A DNA stretch of 64,000 nt from CAVSDF01 sp963726715 (GCA_963726715.1 CAVSDF010000007.1:62001-126000), one strand, 5' to 3'. Positions 23,781-32,893 are shown, counted from the first letter of the stretch. Notes: generated by a model not told the origin, from the sequence alone. A program made the numbers and translations.

Positions 23781-24398
23781 TCAGGCCGGGAGGGCGAGGC
23801 GGGGGGCGAGGTCGGCCCAGAGGTCGGCGGCGAGGGCGTCGGGCGGGCGGGCGGCGTCGAGGACGTGGATGCGCTCGGGGTGGGCAGCCGCGAGGGTGTC
23901 GTAGGCAGCGGCGACGCGGCGGAAGAAGGCGTCGCCGGAGGCTTCCATCCGGTCTTCGGCGCGTCCGGCGCGGCGCGCGAGGGCGGCATCGGGGTCGAGG
24001 CGGAGCAGGTAGGTGCGCGCGGGGACGATGCCACCGGTCGCAAAGCGGTGGAAGGCGTCGAGCCACGCGGCATCGGCCACGCCGCGTCCGCCGCCCTGGT
24101 AGGCGGTCGTCGAGTCGAAGAAGCGGTCGGCGAGGACGATTTCTCCGCGCGCGAGGGCCGGGGCGATGGCCGTGTCGCAGAGTTGGGCGCGGGCGCTGGC
24201 GAAAAGCAGCAGTTCGGCGCGCGGCACGATGGCCATCGACGGGTCGAGCAGGAGCGCGCGGACGGCCTCGCCGAGGACGCTGCCGCCGGGCTCTCGCACG
24301 CGCGCGACCGTGCGACCGTGCGCGCGCAGGCGGGCATCGAGACGGTCGATCTGCGTGGTCTTGCCGCTGCCGTCGAGGCCTTCGAACGAGATGAACAT
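23781..24398 (-). CDS. tmk: thymidylate kinase
   Basis: 205 residues. Phosphorylates dTMP to dTDP. Starts MFISFEGLDGSGKTTQIDRL (P-loop GLDGSGKT), then VREPGGSVLGEAVR (DR(E/H)-PGG motif), LADRFFDSTTAYQGGGRG and a LID region RAGRAEDRME. Length is normal. A TACCTTA box ends 21 nt before the start. The frame is intact. Confidence 0.92.
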   Translation of the reverse strand: MFISFEGLDGSGKTTQIDRLDARLRAHGRTVARVREPGGSVLGEAVRALLLDPSMAIVPRAELLLFASARAQLCDTAIAPALARGEIVLADRFFDSTTAYQGGGRGVADAAWLDAFHRFATGGIVPARTYLLRLDPDAALARRAGRAEDRMEASGDAFFRRVAAAYDTLAAAHPERIHVLDAARPPDALAADLWADLAPRLALPA

Positions 24399-24419
24399 CC
24401 TGGAGGTGGGGAAAGGCCG

Positions 24420-24426
24420 TAAGGTA
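24420..24426 (-). promoter_or_regulatory. TACCTTA promoter box of tmk
   Basis: TACCTTA on the minus strand, 21 nt from the tmk ATG at 24398. Confidence 0.4.
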
Positions 24427-24624
24427 GCCGCCGCCGCACGCCCGTTCCGCCGTTCCGCCCCCCGTCGTCTGCTCTCCGAAACCCCCGTCCGGTGCGGGGA
24501 CCTGACAGGGTGCTGCCACGCCTGCACGGTGCAGGAACGCCGCCCCGCGCGGCCGTCGCCCGGCGACGCCGTTTCTTGTGCCTGCACCCCGCACCGCCCC
24601 TGCCGCTCCTTCCCCCGGCCCCCG

Positions 24625-25218
24625 ATGCCCGACGTCTCGCCCTCCCTCGTCCTCGCCCCCGGCGTGCTCCTCGTCGCCCCGCCCGTGCTCGACGACCTGC
24701 ACTTCGTCCGCGCCGTCGTGCTCGTCTGCGCGCACGACGAGGGCGGCTCGTTCGGCCTCGTCCTCACCGACCCGCTCGACGCCACGGTGAGCGTCCGCGG
24801 CGGCGACCGGAGCGTCGAGGTGCCCGTGCGGCGCGGCGGGCCGGTCGGGCCGGACACGCTCCACGTCCTCCACCGACGCCCCGACGTCCTCGCCGACAGC
24901 GACCCGGTCACGGACGGCATCGCCTGGGGCGGCACCCTCTCCGACATCGGCGCCCACCTGACCGGCCACGCGGCGGACGGCGACGCGCAGACGCCTGCCG
25001 AGCGGCTCGGCGACTTCCGCTTCTTCGTCGGCTATGCCGGATGGAGCGCCGGGCAACTCGCCGACGAGGTCGAAACCGGCGGATGGATTCTCCACCGCGG
25101 GCGCGCCGAGCACGTCTTCTCGATGGCCCCGACGGCGCTCTGGCGCACCGTGCTGCGCGAGATGGGCGAGCCGTACAGCCATCTCGCCCACTTCCCCGCC
25201 GACCCGCGCTACAACTGA
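24625..25218 (+). CDS. YqgE/AlgH family protein
   Basis: 197 residues. DUF179 pattern: SLVLAPGVLLVAPPVLDDLHF, RAVVLVCAHDEGGSFGLVLT, RRGGPVGPDTLHVLHRR, WGGTLSDI, FRFFVGYAGWSAGQLADEVE and GGWILHRG. The biochemical role of the family is not settled. CCCCCG-ATG sets the start. It is divergent from tmk; the 226-bp gap contains a half-copy of the ACCTGACAGG repeat near 24503. Confidence 0.85.
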   Translation: MPDVSPSLVLAPGVLLVAPPVLDDLHFVRAVVLVCAHDEGGSFGLVLTDPLDATVSVRGGDRSVEVPVRRGGPVGPDTLHVLHRRPDVLADSDPVTDGIAWGGTLSDIGAHLTGHAADGDAQTPAERLGDFRFFVGYAGWSAGQLADEVETGGWILHRGRAEHVFSMAPTALWRTVLREMGEPYSHLAHFPADPRYN

Positions 25219-25296
25219 CGTTGGTCGGTTTGTCGTCGGTCGTTCGTCTTGGACCGATGAGCGAGCTTTCCCTTGCCGCCCGACTTTCCCGCTCCG

Positions 25297-27705
25297 ATGC
25301 GTTTCCGTCCGTCCCTCGCCGCCCTCGCCCTCTTGGCCGCCGCCGCGCCCGTGCGCGCGCAGACGCCCGGCGTCTCCGACGTGCTGCTCCAGGGCTTCTA
25401 CTGGAACACGCATCCGGGCGACATCAACACCGCGAGCGGCGGCATCTGGTGGGACTCGCTCGCCGTCAACGCGCCGAAGATCGCAGGCGCCGGGTTTGCC
25501 ACCGTCTGGATCCCCTCGCCCGCGAAGGGTGGATCGGGGCGCCTCTCGATGGGCTACGACCTGTACGACTACTACGACTTCGGGCAGTTCATCCAGAAGG
25601 GCACGAGCCGCACGCGGTTCGGCAACAAGGCGCAGTTCGACGGGATGATGGCCTCGCTGCACGGCGCAGGCCTCCGCGTGATGGTCGACGCCGTCGTCAA
25701 CCACCGCGACGGCGGCGACGCGACCGCCCTCCCCGCCTGCGGCGGCAGCACCAACCGGCGCTTCACCGTCTTCCGGCCCGGCAGCCGCCGCTTCCCCGCC
25801 GACTCGACGACCTTCAACCCGACCGCGCCGCACTGCGACGAGGCGGCGCCGTACCACAACAACATCTTCGGGCAGGACATCGGCTACTTCCAGCAGTCCG
25901 ACCAGACCATTCCCGGCGGGTGGTTCAACGGCCCGCACACGCTCGGGCGCGCGGGCGACAGCCTCGTCGTCTGGGGACGCTGGCTCGTGGCCCCGGCGAG
26001 CGTGGGCGGCGCCGGCTTCGACGAGATCCGCGTCGACGCGATCAAGCACATCGAGCCCGGCTTCCTCTCGCCGTGGCTGCGCGAGCTGCGCGCGGGCGAG
26101 GCGCCGTTCACCGTCGGCGAGTATTTCGGCTCGACGGCGGAGATCCTCGACTACCAGCGGCAAGTGGCCTCGTTCGGGAGCGGCAGCCGCAAGGCCGCCC
26201 TCGCCGTCTTCGACTTCGGCCTGCGCTTCGGGTTGAAAGAGATGGCCGACGGGAATGGCGGCTTCGACATGGGCCGCCTCAACACGACCGGCCTGCACTT
26301 TTCGGGCCTCGACGCCGGATCGGTCGTCACGTTCGTCGAGAACCACGACTTCGACCGCGTCGGCTACTCGCCCGCCGGTTCGGACTGCCCGATCCGCTTC
26401 CGCACCGCCTGCCTGACCTTCTCGACCGACACTGGCCACGACCCCGTCACCGCGCGCAAGCACCTCGCCTACGCGTACCTGATGGCCGCCGAGGGCCGCC
26501 CGACGGTCTTCTACAAGGACTTCTTCTGGTACGGGCTCGGCGACGAGATGGCGTGGCTGATGGCGCTCCGCCGCAGCACGGCGAGCGGCGAATCGGCGCA
26601 GATGAGCTTCCTCGCGCCCTTCTACCAGCCCGGCTCGTCGGCGCAGGACTTCTGGGCGATCCGCCGCGCGGGCGACGGGACGGCCAAGACGGGCGCCGTC
26701 GTCACCTTCAACGACCGCGGCGATGGGGCGCTTCAGGAGGGATTCGTCGATACGGCGTGGCGCAACGTCGAACTCCGCGACTACTCCGACGCCTACCTCT
26801 TCCAGTCGAGCCGCGTCTTCGAGGACGGGCGCGCCTACGTCAAGGCCGACGGCGGCAACTACGCCTGGTACGCCCCGACCGGCCTCTACCCGCAGCAGCC
26901 GGGCGAACCGGCGCTGCCCTTCACGGTGGCCGCCGCGCCGGGCGGCAAGCTGCACTACGTCGTCCTCCGCGCCGCCGACGCGGCGCAGATGCGCGTCGGC
27001 ACGCGGGCGCTCGCGGCCGGCGATGTCGTGGCGGTCTGCAACCTGACCTTCGTCACCGGCGGCGGGTCGAACACCTGCGGCAACGGCGTCGCAGGCATCG
27101 CGAGAAACGGCCTCTCGGCGCGGTGGGACGGCGTGAGCGACCTCGTCCTCGAGGTGCTCGGCAACGAAGGTGACGTGACCGGCTTCGGGCGGCTGAACCC
27201 CGGTCAAGGGCTGCGGCTCGTCGTCTACGGCGCGGCGGAGAACGAGCGGTTCGAGGCCGGCGCGCCGACGTTTGCCGCCGCCGGCACCACGACGACCTTC
27301 CGCGCGCAGCGCCCGGCCTCGCGCGGCCCGGCGACGTTCCCGATCACGACGACCGCGACCGGCACATACACTGTCGGCGGCATCTCGGTCGTGACCGGCT
27401 TCAGCGCCGCGCGCGTCGTGAGCACCGAGCGGGCCGAGGCGCCGCCGCGCGCCGAGATCGCCCTCGACGCTTGGCCCTCGCCCGCGCGCGATGTGCTGAC
27501 GGTGCGCGCGTCGACCGGCGGAGAGGTCGGCACCCTCGCACTCGTCGATGTCCTCGGCCGCACCGTCGCCGCCCGTCCGCTCGATGCCGCGGACGACGCG
27601 CAGGAACACCGCCTCGACGTGAGCGGCCTCGCGCCCGGCCTCTACGCCCTCCGCCTGACCACGGCGTCCGGCACGCGCACACGCTCGGTCGTGGTGGCGC
27701 GGTGA
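25297..27705 (+). CDS. secreted GH13 alpha-amylase with sorting domain
   Basis: 802 residues, intact. Signal peptide MRFRPSLAALALLAAAAPVR ending ARAQ. The GH13 barrel starts VSDVLLQGFYWNTHPGDINT. Conserved regions: DAVVNH (about 130), GFDEIRVDAIKHI with nucleophile Asp (about 247), TVGEYF with the acid/base Glu (about 273) and FVENHD (about 347). A beta domain follows, then a type A sorting domain (LDAWPSPARDVLTVRA to LAPGLYALRLTTASGT). It should hydrolyse alpha-1,4-glucans outside the cell after T9SS-like export. The ATG follows CCGCTCCG. Confidence 0.88.
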   Translation: MRFRPSLAALALLAAAAPVRAQTPGVSDVLLQGFYWNTHPGDINTASGGIWWDSLAVNAPKIAGAGFATVWIPSPAKGGSGRLSMGYDLYDYYDFGQFIQKGTSRTRFGNKAQFDGMMASLHGAGLRVMVDAVVNHRDGGDATALPACGGSTNRRFTVFRPGSRRFPADSTTFNPTAPHCDEAAPYHNNIFGQDIGYFQQSDQTIPGGWFNGPHTLGRAGDSLVVWGRWLVAPASVGGAGFDEIRVDAIKHIEPGFLSPWLRELRAGEAPFTVGEYFGSTAEILDYQRQVASFGSGSRKAALAVFDFGLRFGLKEMADGNGGFDMGRLNTTGLHFSGLDAGSVVTFVENHDFDRVGYSPAGSDCPIRFRTACLTFSTDTGHDPVTARKHLAYAYLMAAEGRPTVFYKDFFWYGLGDEMAWLMALRRSTASGESAQMSFLAPFYQPGSSAQDFWAIRRAGDGTAKTGAVVTFNDRGDGALQEGFVDTAWRNVELRDYSDAYLFQSSRVFEDGRAYVKADGGNYAWYAPTGLYPQQPGEPALPFTVAAAPGGKLHYVVLRAADAAQMRVGTRALAAGDVVAVCNLTFVTGGGSNTCGNGVAGIARNGLSARWDGVSDLVLEVLGNEGDVTGFGRLNPGQGLRLVVYGAAENERFEAGAPTFAAAGTTTTFRAQRPASRGPATFPITTTATGTYTVGGISVVTGFSAARVVSTERAEAPPRAEIALDAWPSPARDVLTVRASTGGEVGTLALVDVLGRTVAARPLDAADDAQEHRLDVSGLAPGLYALRLTTASGTRTRSVVVAR

Positions 27706-27746
27706 TGGGTTGGGGATGGGTGCGGGCGCGATGGGTGGCGCGGCGC

Positions 27747-27767
27747 GGGCGGGTTTGAAACCCGCCC
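27747..27767. repeat. GGGCGGGTTTGAAACCCGCCC palindrome
   Basis: Near-perfect 21-bp inverted repeat (10-bp arms, one-base loop) followed by CTAC, 42 bp after the amylase stop. It may also work as its terminator. Confidence 0.65.
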
Positions 27768-27823
27768 CTACACTGCCGTGCGGCGCCGTATGGATGTGGG
27801 TTCGTGTTGCCGGGCATTCGTAG

Positions 27824-27843
27824 GGGACGTGCTTGCACGTCCC
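27824..27843. repeat. GGGACGTGCTTGCACGTCCC palindrome
   Basis: Near-perfect 20-bp palindrome (arms GGGACGTGC / GCACGTCCC around TT) with flanking TAG before it; member of the family at 6498, 35463 and 55106. Confidence 0.7.
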
Positions 27844-27933
27844 GCCGTGCTCCGCTGCGCCGAACGGGTCGGGGCAGCGGAGCCGAGACGGCAGGGGGAA
27901 CGGTGCGGCGCGAGGGGCTTGCGGAGAGGCTGT

Positions 27934-27945
27934 GTAAGCGCTTAC
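27934..27945. promoter_or_regulatory. LacI/CcpA-type operator GTAAGCGCTTAC
   Basis: Perfect 12-bp palindrome within TGTGTAAGCGCTTACCA, 52 bp upstream of the ATG at 27998. It matches the shape of operators bound by LacI/GalR-family sugar regulators (TGTAAGCGyTTACA). An amylase gene lies directly upstream, which fits control by starch or maltodextrin. No such regulator gene is in the window. Confidence 0.6.
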
Positions 27946-27997
27946 CATCGGTCCATTCCTCTTCGTCCTTCCCTCCTCAAGCCTTCCTTTTCCGCAG

Positions 27998-29335
27998 ATG
28001 AAACGACTCGCTACGCTCCTCCTCGCCCTCGGCACGACCGGCGCGGCGCACGCGCAGATCTTCGCGCCCGAAGGCCTCAACATGCCCGGCTCGTACGACA
28101 GCTTCGCCAACCCGCCGAACGCCGTCGAAATCGCAGGCGTCCAGAGGGTGGGGGGCCAGTTCCTGCCCGACGCCTCCGTCGGCCTGCCGACCTACAAGAG
28201 CGGCGTCATCCTCGCCGGGACGACCCTCGCGGCGGGTACCAACCCGTGGCTCTTCACCTCCGGCCCCACAACCAACTACTTCCAGAACAAGTGGGGCGGC
28301 GTGGCAGTCGCCTTCAACACCGTGCAGGGCTACACGAAGGAAGGCGCCAACAACTCGGTCACGCTCACGGCGGGCCGGTACTACGTCGTCCGCTGGCAGG
28401 ACAGCGGGTACGCGAACACGAACGCGATCTGGTTCGAACTCACCGCGGCGCCCGTCACCGTCACCTCCGTCACCGACGACAGCGCGACGCGCCTCCCGGC
28501 GGCTCCGGTCGCCGTGACCGCAACCATCAGCGCCCCGGTGAGCAGCGAGACCGTCTACATCCGCTACACGACCGACGGATTTGCCACCTCGACCGTCGGA
28601 GCCGCCTCGTGCGCGGGCACGAGCTGCACCTTCTCGATCCCCGCCGCCGCCGCCGAAGACCCCGGCAACGACGACTTCTACTACGTCTTCACCAGTACCG
28701 CCGCCCCCGCCGCCGGTGGCTCGGACGCGGACATCAAGACGCTCAACAACAACACCAACGGCGGCGCCAACTACACGCTCTCGCCGTCGACCCTGCCCGT
28801 CGAACTGAGCGCCTTCACCGCCGCCGCCGACGGACATGCTGCCGTGCTTCGCTGGACGACGGAGAGCGAGACGAACAACACCGGGTTTTCGGTTGAGACG
28901 CGTCGTGGCACCGCGTGGGCCGAGGTCGCCTTCGCCGCCGGGCGCGGCACGACGAGCGAGCGCACGCCCTACGAGCAGCGCATCGACGGCCTGAGCGCCG
29001 GGCGCCACACCTTCCGCCTCGTCCAGCGCGACCTCGACGGCACAGCGACGGTCTCCGGATCGGTCGAGGTGGCGATTGCGCCCGAGGGCGATGTCGCCGT
29101 CTCGCAGGTGCGCAGCAGCGGCCGCGTCGTGCTCGGCGTGACCCCGCGCGAGGCCCAGACGCTCCGCATCGAGGCCTTCGACGTGACCGGACGCCGCGTG
29201 GCGACGCTCTTCGAGGGCGCCGCCGACGGCACGACCGAGGTGACGCTCGACCGCGCCCGCTTCGCCGCGGGCGTCTACATCGTCCGCATCACCGGCGAGC
29301 GTTTCACCGCCGCGCGCAGCGTCGTCGTGCGCTGA
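27998..29335 (+). CDS. secreted protein with beta-sandwich domains and sorting domain
   Basis: 445 residues, intact. Signal peptide MKRLATLLLALGTTGAAHAQ. The middle has a GRYYVVRWQDSGYANTNAIW module and a VTATISAPVSSETVYIRYTT beta-sandwich, then the FN3-like block LPVELSAFTAAADGHAAVLR...WTTESETNNTGFSVE common in T9SS cargo. It ends in a type A sorting domain (VTGRRVATLFEGAADG to AAGVYIVRITGERF). No catalytic motif is seen. The upstream LacI-type operator and the amylase neighbour suggest a carbohydrate-linked surface protein; that is inference. Confidence 0.75.
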   Translation: MKRLATLLLALGTTGAAHAQIFAPEGLNMPGSYDSFANPPNAVEIAGVQRVGGQFLPDASVGLPTYKSGVILAGTTLAAGTNPWLFTSGPTTNYFQNKWGGVAVAFNTVQGYTKEGANNSVTLTAGRYYVVRWQDSGYANTNAIWFELTAAPVTVTSVTDDSATRLPAAPVAVTATISAPVSSETVYIRYTTDGFATSTVGAASCAGTSCTFSIPAAAAEDPGNDDFYYVFTSTAAPAAGGSDADIKTLNNNTNGGANYTLSPSTLPVELSAFTAAADGHAAVLRWTTESETNNTGFSVETRRGTAWAEVAFAAGRGTTSERTPYEQRIDGLSAGRHTFRLVQRDLDGTATVSGSVEVAIAPEGDVAVSQVRSSGRVVLGVTPREAQTLRIEAFDVTGRRVATLFEGAADGTTEVTLDRARFAAGVYIVRITGERFTAARSVVVR

Positions 29336-29373
29336 GGCCCACCCGCCGGGGGGCGCGGCCGCGCCGCGCACGC

Positions 29374-29401
29374 ACCTGTCAGGTCCCCGCACCTGACAGG
29401 T
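29374..29401. repeat. ACCTGTCAGGT perfect inverted repeat
   Basis: ACCTGTCAGGT - CCCCGC - ACCTGACAGGT, 11-bp perfect arms, 38 bp after the stop at 29335. Best copy of a family also seen at 10794 and, degraded, near 9909, 24503 and 52228. Confidence 0.75.
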
Positions 29402-29488
29402 GTCGTTGTATCCGGGAGGCCCGTTTCGTGGCGCGATGTGCGCGGGCGGCAGGGCGGCGGAGCGTGAAGGACGCGCGGCGCGGCGGGG

Positions 29489-29495
29489 TACATTG
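29489..29495 (+). promoter_or_regulatory. TACATTG promoter box
   Basis: TACATTG ends 22 nt before the ATG at 29518. Confidence 0.4.
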
Positions 29496-29517
29496 GCGGT
29501 TCATCCACCCCGTTCGA

Positions 29518-30432
29518 ATGCGTGTTCTTGCTGCCGTCCTTCTCCTCGGCCTCGCCGCGTGCGGGCCGCGCCCGGTGCCGGTGATGCCGCCGCCTGCGCC
29601 CTCCGCCGCCGCGCGCACAGCGGCGCTCGTGGCCGACATCGAGGCCGTTCGGGCGGCACATCCCGACGCATTCATCGGCGTCGCGGTGCGCGACAGGGCG
29701 ACGGGCGTGACGGTCGATCTCGGCGCCGACTCGCTCGTCCACGCCGCCTCGACGATGAAGGTGCCCGTGATGATCGAACTCTACCGGCAGGTGGCGGCGG
29801 GCGAGCGCTCGCTCGACGACCGGATGCGCGTCGTCGACCGCTTCCGCTCGATCGTCGACGGATCGGAGTACGTGCTCGGCGCCGATCCCGAAGACAGCCT
29901 GACGGCGATGCTCGGGCAGGAGACGACGCTCCGCGACCTCGACGAGCGCATGATCACCGTCTCCTCGAACCTCGCCACGAACCTCCTCATCGGCCACGTT
30001 GGCGCCACGCGCGTGCAGGCGACGATGGAGCGCCTCGGCACGACGCGGATGCAGGTGCGGCGCGGCGTCGAGGACACGAAGGCGTTCGAGGCCGGGCTGA
30101 ACAACACGACGACCGCGCGCGACCTCGCCACGATCCTCGACCGGCTCGCGTACGGAGAGGCCGTCTCGCCCGCCGCCGACGGCGAGATGCGGGCCGTGAT
30201 GCGCCGCCAGCGCTACAACGAGCAGATCCCGGCGGGGCTGCCACCCGGCACGCCCGTCGCCCACAAGACCGGCTGGATCACGCGCCACGCCCACGACGCC
30301 GCCATCGTCGAGCCCGTCGGGAAGGCGCCGTACGTGCTCGTCGTCCTCACCAAGGGCTTCGACGCCAAAGCCGACGCCGACCGCGCCATCGCCGACATCG
30401 CCCGCCGCACCCACGCCCGGTTGCGGGGGTGA
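29518..30432 (+). CDS. class A beta-lactamase-like serine hydrolase lipoprotein
   Basis: 304 residues. Lipobox MRVLAAVLLLGLAACG with Cys at 16. Class A motifs: S-x-x-K in HAASTMKVPVMIE (about 77), SxN in ITVSSNLATNLL, E-x-x-L-N in FEAGLNNTTTARDLA and KTG in VAHKTGWITRHAHD (about 251). All four active-site elements are present. Whether it hydrolyses beta-lactams is unknown; many such lipoproteins in environmental bacteria have no shown resistance role. The frame is intact. Confidence 0.8.
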   Translation: MRVLAAVLLLGLAACGPRPVPVMPPPAPSAAARTAALVADIEAVRAAHPDAFIGVAVRDRATGVTVDLGADSLVHAASTMKVPVMIELYRQVAAGERSLDDRMRVVDRFRSIVDGSEYVLGADPEDSLTAMLGQETTLRDLDERMITVSSNLATNLLIGHVGATRVQATMERLGTTRMQVRRGVEDTKAFEAGLNNTTTARDLATILDRLAYGEAVSPAADGEMRAVMRRQRYNEQIPAGLPPGTPVAHKTGWITRHAHDAAIVEPVGKAPYVLVVLTKGFDAKADADRAIADIARRTHARLRG

Positions 30433-30441
30433 GCGGGCGCG

Positions 30442-31242
30442 TCACCGCAGGCGCCCGAACGTGAGCGTGATCTCGGGCGAGCCGAACACGCGCTGCCGAC
30501 CGCGAACGCGGGCTTCGAGGAGGGCGACGCCGGTCGGGAAGACGTCGAGGCGGTAGGCGAGGCGGATGCCCTGCACGCGCCGCCCCCAGCCGACGTGCGC
30601 GCCCGCGCCGACGAGCCCGCCCGCGCCGATGAGGACGCGTCCGCGGCGCTGCGCCTCGAAGAAGCCGAGCGTCCGCTCGCCCTCGCCCGGCGTCACCACG
30701 CCATCGGCGTCGCAGTCGATCGACGGGTCGAGGTTGCCGTTCGCGTTGCAGTCGCCGAAGTACGGGTACGCCCACGCGAACGTCGGGCCGCCGGCGAGGA
30801 CGACGTACGGGCGCACGTTCGGCGCCACCGACCGCTCGAAGACGCGCACCGCCAGCCCGGCGCGCAGCGGGACGGCGACCACGAACGTCCGCTTCGCCTG
30901 GATCGCCGTCCCGCCGAGCCCGGCGTACTTGGTCTCGCGCTCATCGCGGATGCCGCCGACGACCGCCTCGGTCACGAGCGAGAGGGCGCCGCCGATGTGC
31001 GCGCTCGACGCCGTGCCGACGCCGATGCCCGAACTCGTGAGCTGGAGGGCGACGCCGCGCGTGCGGGCAAAGGCGGCGCGCGTCGGGAGCGTCGGGGCGG
31101 AGGTGGCGAAGGGGTCGAAGACGGCGGTCTCGGTGGAGGCCAGCGAATCCGGCGGCGGCACGTCCTGCGCCTGCGCGGCCGATGCCGCGCCCATCGCCAT
31201 CCCCACGACGCACGCGGCGGCGCGGAAGCGAACGTGCCGCAT
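30442..31242 (-). CDS. outer-membrane beta-barrel-like protein
   Basis: 266 residues. Signal peptide MRHVRFRAAACVVGMAMGAA ending AQAQ; I prefer the ATG at 31242 to the one 24 bp upstream. The rest has alternating hydrophobic strands with glycines (GIGVGTASSAHIGGALSLVT, GGLVGAGAHVGWGRRV) and ends EITLTFGRLR, a beta-strand with aromatic near the C-terminus as in barrels. An acidic DCNANGNLDPSIDCDADG segment resembles a calcium-binding thrombospondin type 3 loop. Starts 11 bp after the pgi stop, so probably co-transcribed. Confidence 0.6.
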   Translation of the reverse strand: MRHVRFRAAACVVGMAMGAASAAQAQDVPPPDSLASTETAVFDPFATSAPTLPTRAAFARTRGVALQLTSSGIGVGTASSAHIGGALSLVTEAVVGGIRDERETKYAGLGGTAIQAKRTFVVAVPLRAGLAVRVFERSVAPNVRPYVVLAGGPTFAWAYPYFGDCNANGNLDPSIDCDADGVVTPGEGERTLGFFEAQRRGRVLIGAGGLVGAGAHVGWGRRVQGIRLAYRLDVFPTGVALLEARVRGRQRVFGSPEITLTFGRLR

Positions 31243-31252
31243 CCGCGCCAGA

Positions 31253-32570
31253 TCAGGCGCCTGCATCGCCGCTGCCGGGCTTGCCGAGGAGGCGGAACAT
31301 GCGCTGCTTGTAATCCTCCACGCCCGGCTGGTCGAACGGGTTGACGCCGAGCAGGTAGCCGCTGACCGCGACGGCGTGCTCGAAGACGTAGATCAACTCG
31401 CCGAGCGAGCGCGGCGAGACCTCGTCCATCCACACCGTCATCGCCGGGACGCCGCCGGCCACGTGCGCGCCGAGCGTGCCTTCGTACGCCTGCCGGTTGA
31501 TGTGCGTGTACGGCTGCCCGACGAGGTAGTCGAGGCCGTCGGCGTTGTCGTCGGCGGCGGGGCGCGGGGAGCGTGCCTTCGTCGGATTCGACCATCAGGA
31601 AGGTCTCCGCGAGCGTCCGCATCCCGTCCTGCACGTACTGCCCGAGCGAGTGGAGGTCGGTCGAGTACTGGACGGAGACCGGAAACATGCCCGTCCCGTC
31701 CTTGCCCTCGCTCTCGCCGTAGAGCTGCTGCCACCACTGCCCGACGCCCCGCAGGCGCGGCTCGAAGACGGCGAGCAGGTCGGTCGTCTTGCCGACGTCG
31801 AGGAGGGCGCGGCGCACGCTCGCGTACTCGATGGCGATGTTGTCGTCCTCGGATTCGAGCTGGTGGCACATCTCGGTGGCCCCGGCGAGGAGCGCGCGGA
31901 TGTCGTGCCCGGCGGCGGCGACGGGCAGCAGCCCGACGGGCGTGAGCACCGAGAAGCGCCCGCCGACATCGTCGGGGATGACGAACGTCTCGTAGCCGCG
32001 CGCGTCGGCGAGGCCGCGGAGGGCGCCCTTGCTCGAATCGGTCGTGGCGACGATGCGGCGCGCGGCCTCGGCCTCGCCGTACGTCTCGCGCATCCACCCT
32101 TCGATGAGGCGAAAGGCGAGCGCCGGTTCGAGCGTCGTGCCCGACTTGGAGATGATGTTGACGAAGACGGATTTGCCCTCCAGGTGCGCGAGGAGCTGCT
32201 CGTGGTAGGCGCCGCTCATGTGGTGCCCGGCAAAGACGATCTCCGGTCCGCGTTTCGAACCGGCGCCGTGCGCCTCGCCGAAGTACGACCCGAGCGCGTC
32301 GAGCACGGCCTGCGCGCCGAGGAACGACCCGCCGATGCCGATGCAGACGAGCACATCGGCCTCCTTGTGGATGCGCGCGGCGACGGCCTCGACGCGGGCA
32401 AGCTCCTCCTCGTCGGGCGCGAGGAGCAGGCGGCGCCACCCGAGCGCATCGCCGCCCGCGCCGGACCCGTCGAGCACGGCGCGGTGCGCGGCGACGGCCG
32501 CCGGACGCAGCACATCGAGCGCGTCGGGGGCGAGGAAGGCGAGGGCGGGCTGGGCGTCGAGGCGGATCAT
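31253..32570 (-). CDS. pgi: glucose-6-phosphate isomerase (frameshifted)
   Basis: Interconverts glucose-6-P and fructose-6-P. About 438 residues, the short bacterial form. VLVCIGIGGSFLGAQAVLDA (phosphate loop), FVNIISKSGTTLEPALAFRL, IVATTDSSKGALRGLA, VGGRFSVLTPVGLLPVA, QQLYGESEGKDGTGMFPVSV and NPFDQPGVEDYKQRMF are diagnostic. The last quarter is in another frame; removing one base from GGGG at 31559-31562 gives LPAPAADDNADGLDYLVG. A TATCCTG box lies 27 nt before the start, and CCCCG precedes the ATG. Confidence 0.92.
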
Positions 32571-32597
32571 CGGGGCGGGTCTGGAAAGGAGGAGCGG

Positions 32598-32604
32598 CAG
32601 GATA
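32598..32604 (-). promoter_or_regulatory. TATCCTG promoter box of pgi
   Basis: TATCCTG on the minus strand 27 nt before the pgi ATG. It overlaps a degenerate copy of the GAGACGCCG palindrome starting at 32605. Confidence 0.3.
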
Positions 32605-32725
32605 GAGACGCCGCACGCGTCGGCGCGGATGCGGGCGAGGTCGTCGCCAGAAGGTAATCGTCCGCACCGGCGCTCGGGCGCGGCCGACGGTGGCGCGGCC
32701 ATGGTGGCGAACGCAGCGCATGGTA

Positions 32726-32748
32726 GAGACGCATCGGCGATGCGTCTC
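32726..32748. repeat. GAGACGCATCG...GATGCGTCTC palindrome (solo A element)
   Basis: Perfect copy of element A with the same downstream bases (TACGCCCCCGGA) as the copy at 3856. No B element follows on this side; a degenerate B half lies near 32605. It falls in the pgi-NUDIX intergenic space. Confidence 0.75.
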
Positions 32749-32893
32749 TACGCCCCCGGACGATCGTTTCGGCCACGCGACCCGCACCGCCGCGGTGGCG
32801 CCGTGGCCCACGGTGGCATGCCCGGCCTGGTGTGCGTGGCGCGGCGACGGCGTCGTGGCGCGGCGGCGGTCGTCCGGTGGGGGCGCGCGGCGC

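Noticed and set aside
23125..28110. Very long minus-strand open frame (over 1,600 codons) spanning fur, tmk, yqgE and the amylase
   Set aside because: It runs antisense to well-supported genes and reflects the scarcity of stop codons in GC-rich DNA; only its fur end is coding.
29518..30432. Acquired antibiotic-resistance gene
   Set aside because: The class A motifs are present, but the gene has local composition and start context, is a lipoprotein and has no mobile-element context; resistance cannot be inferred.
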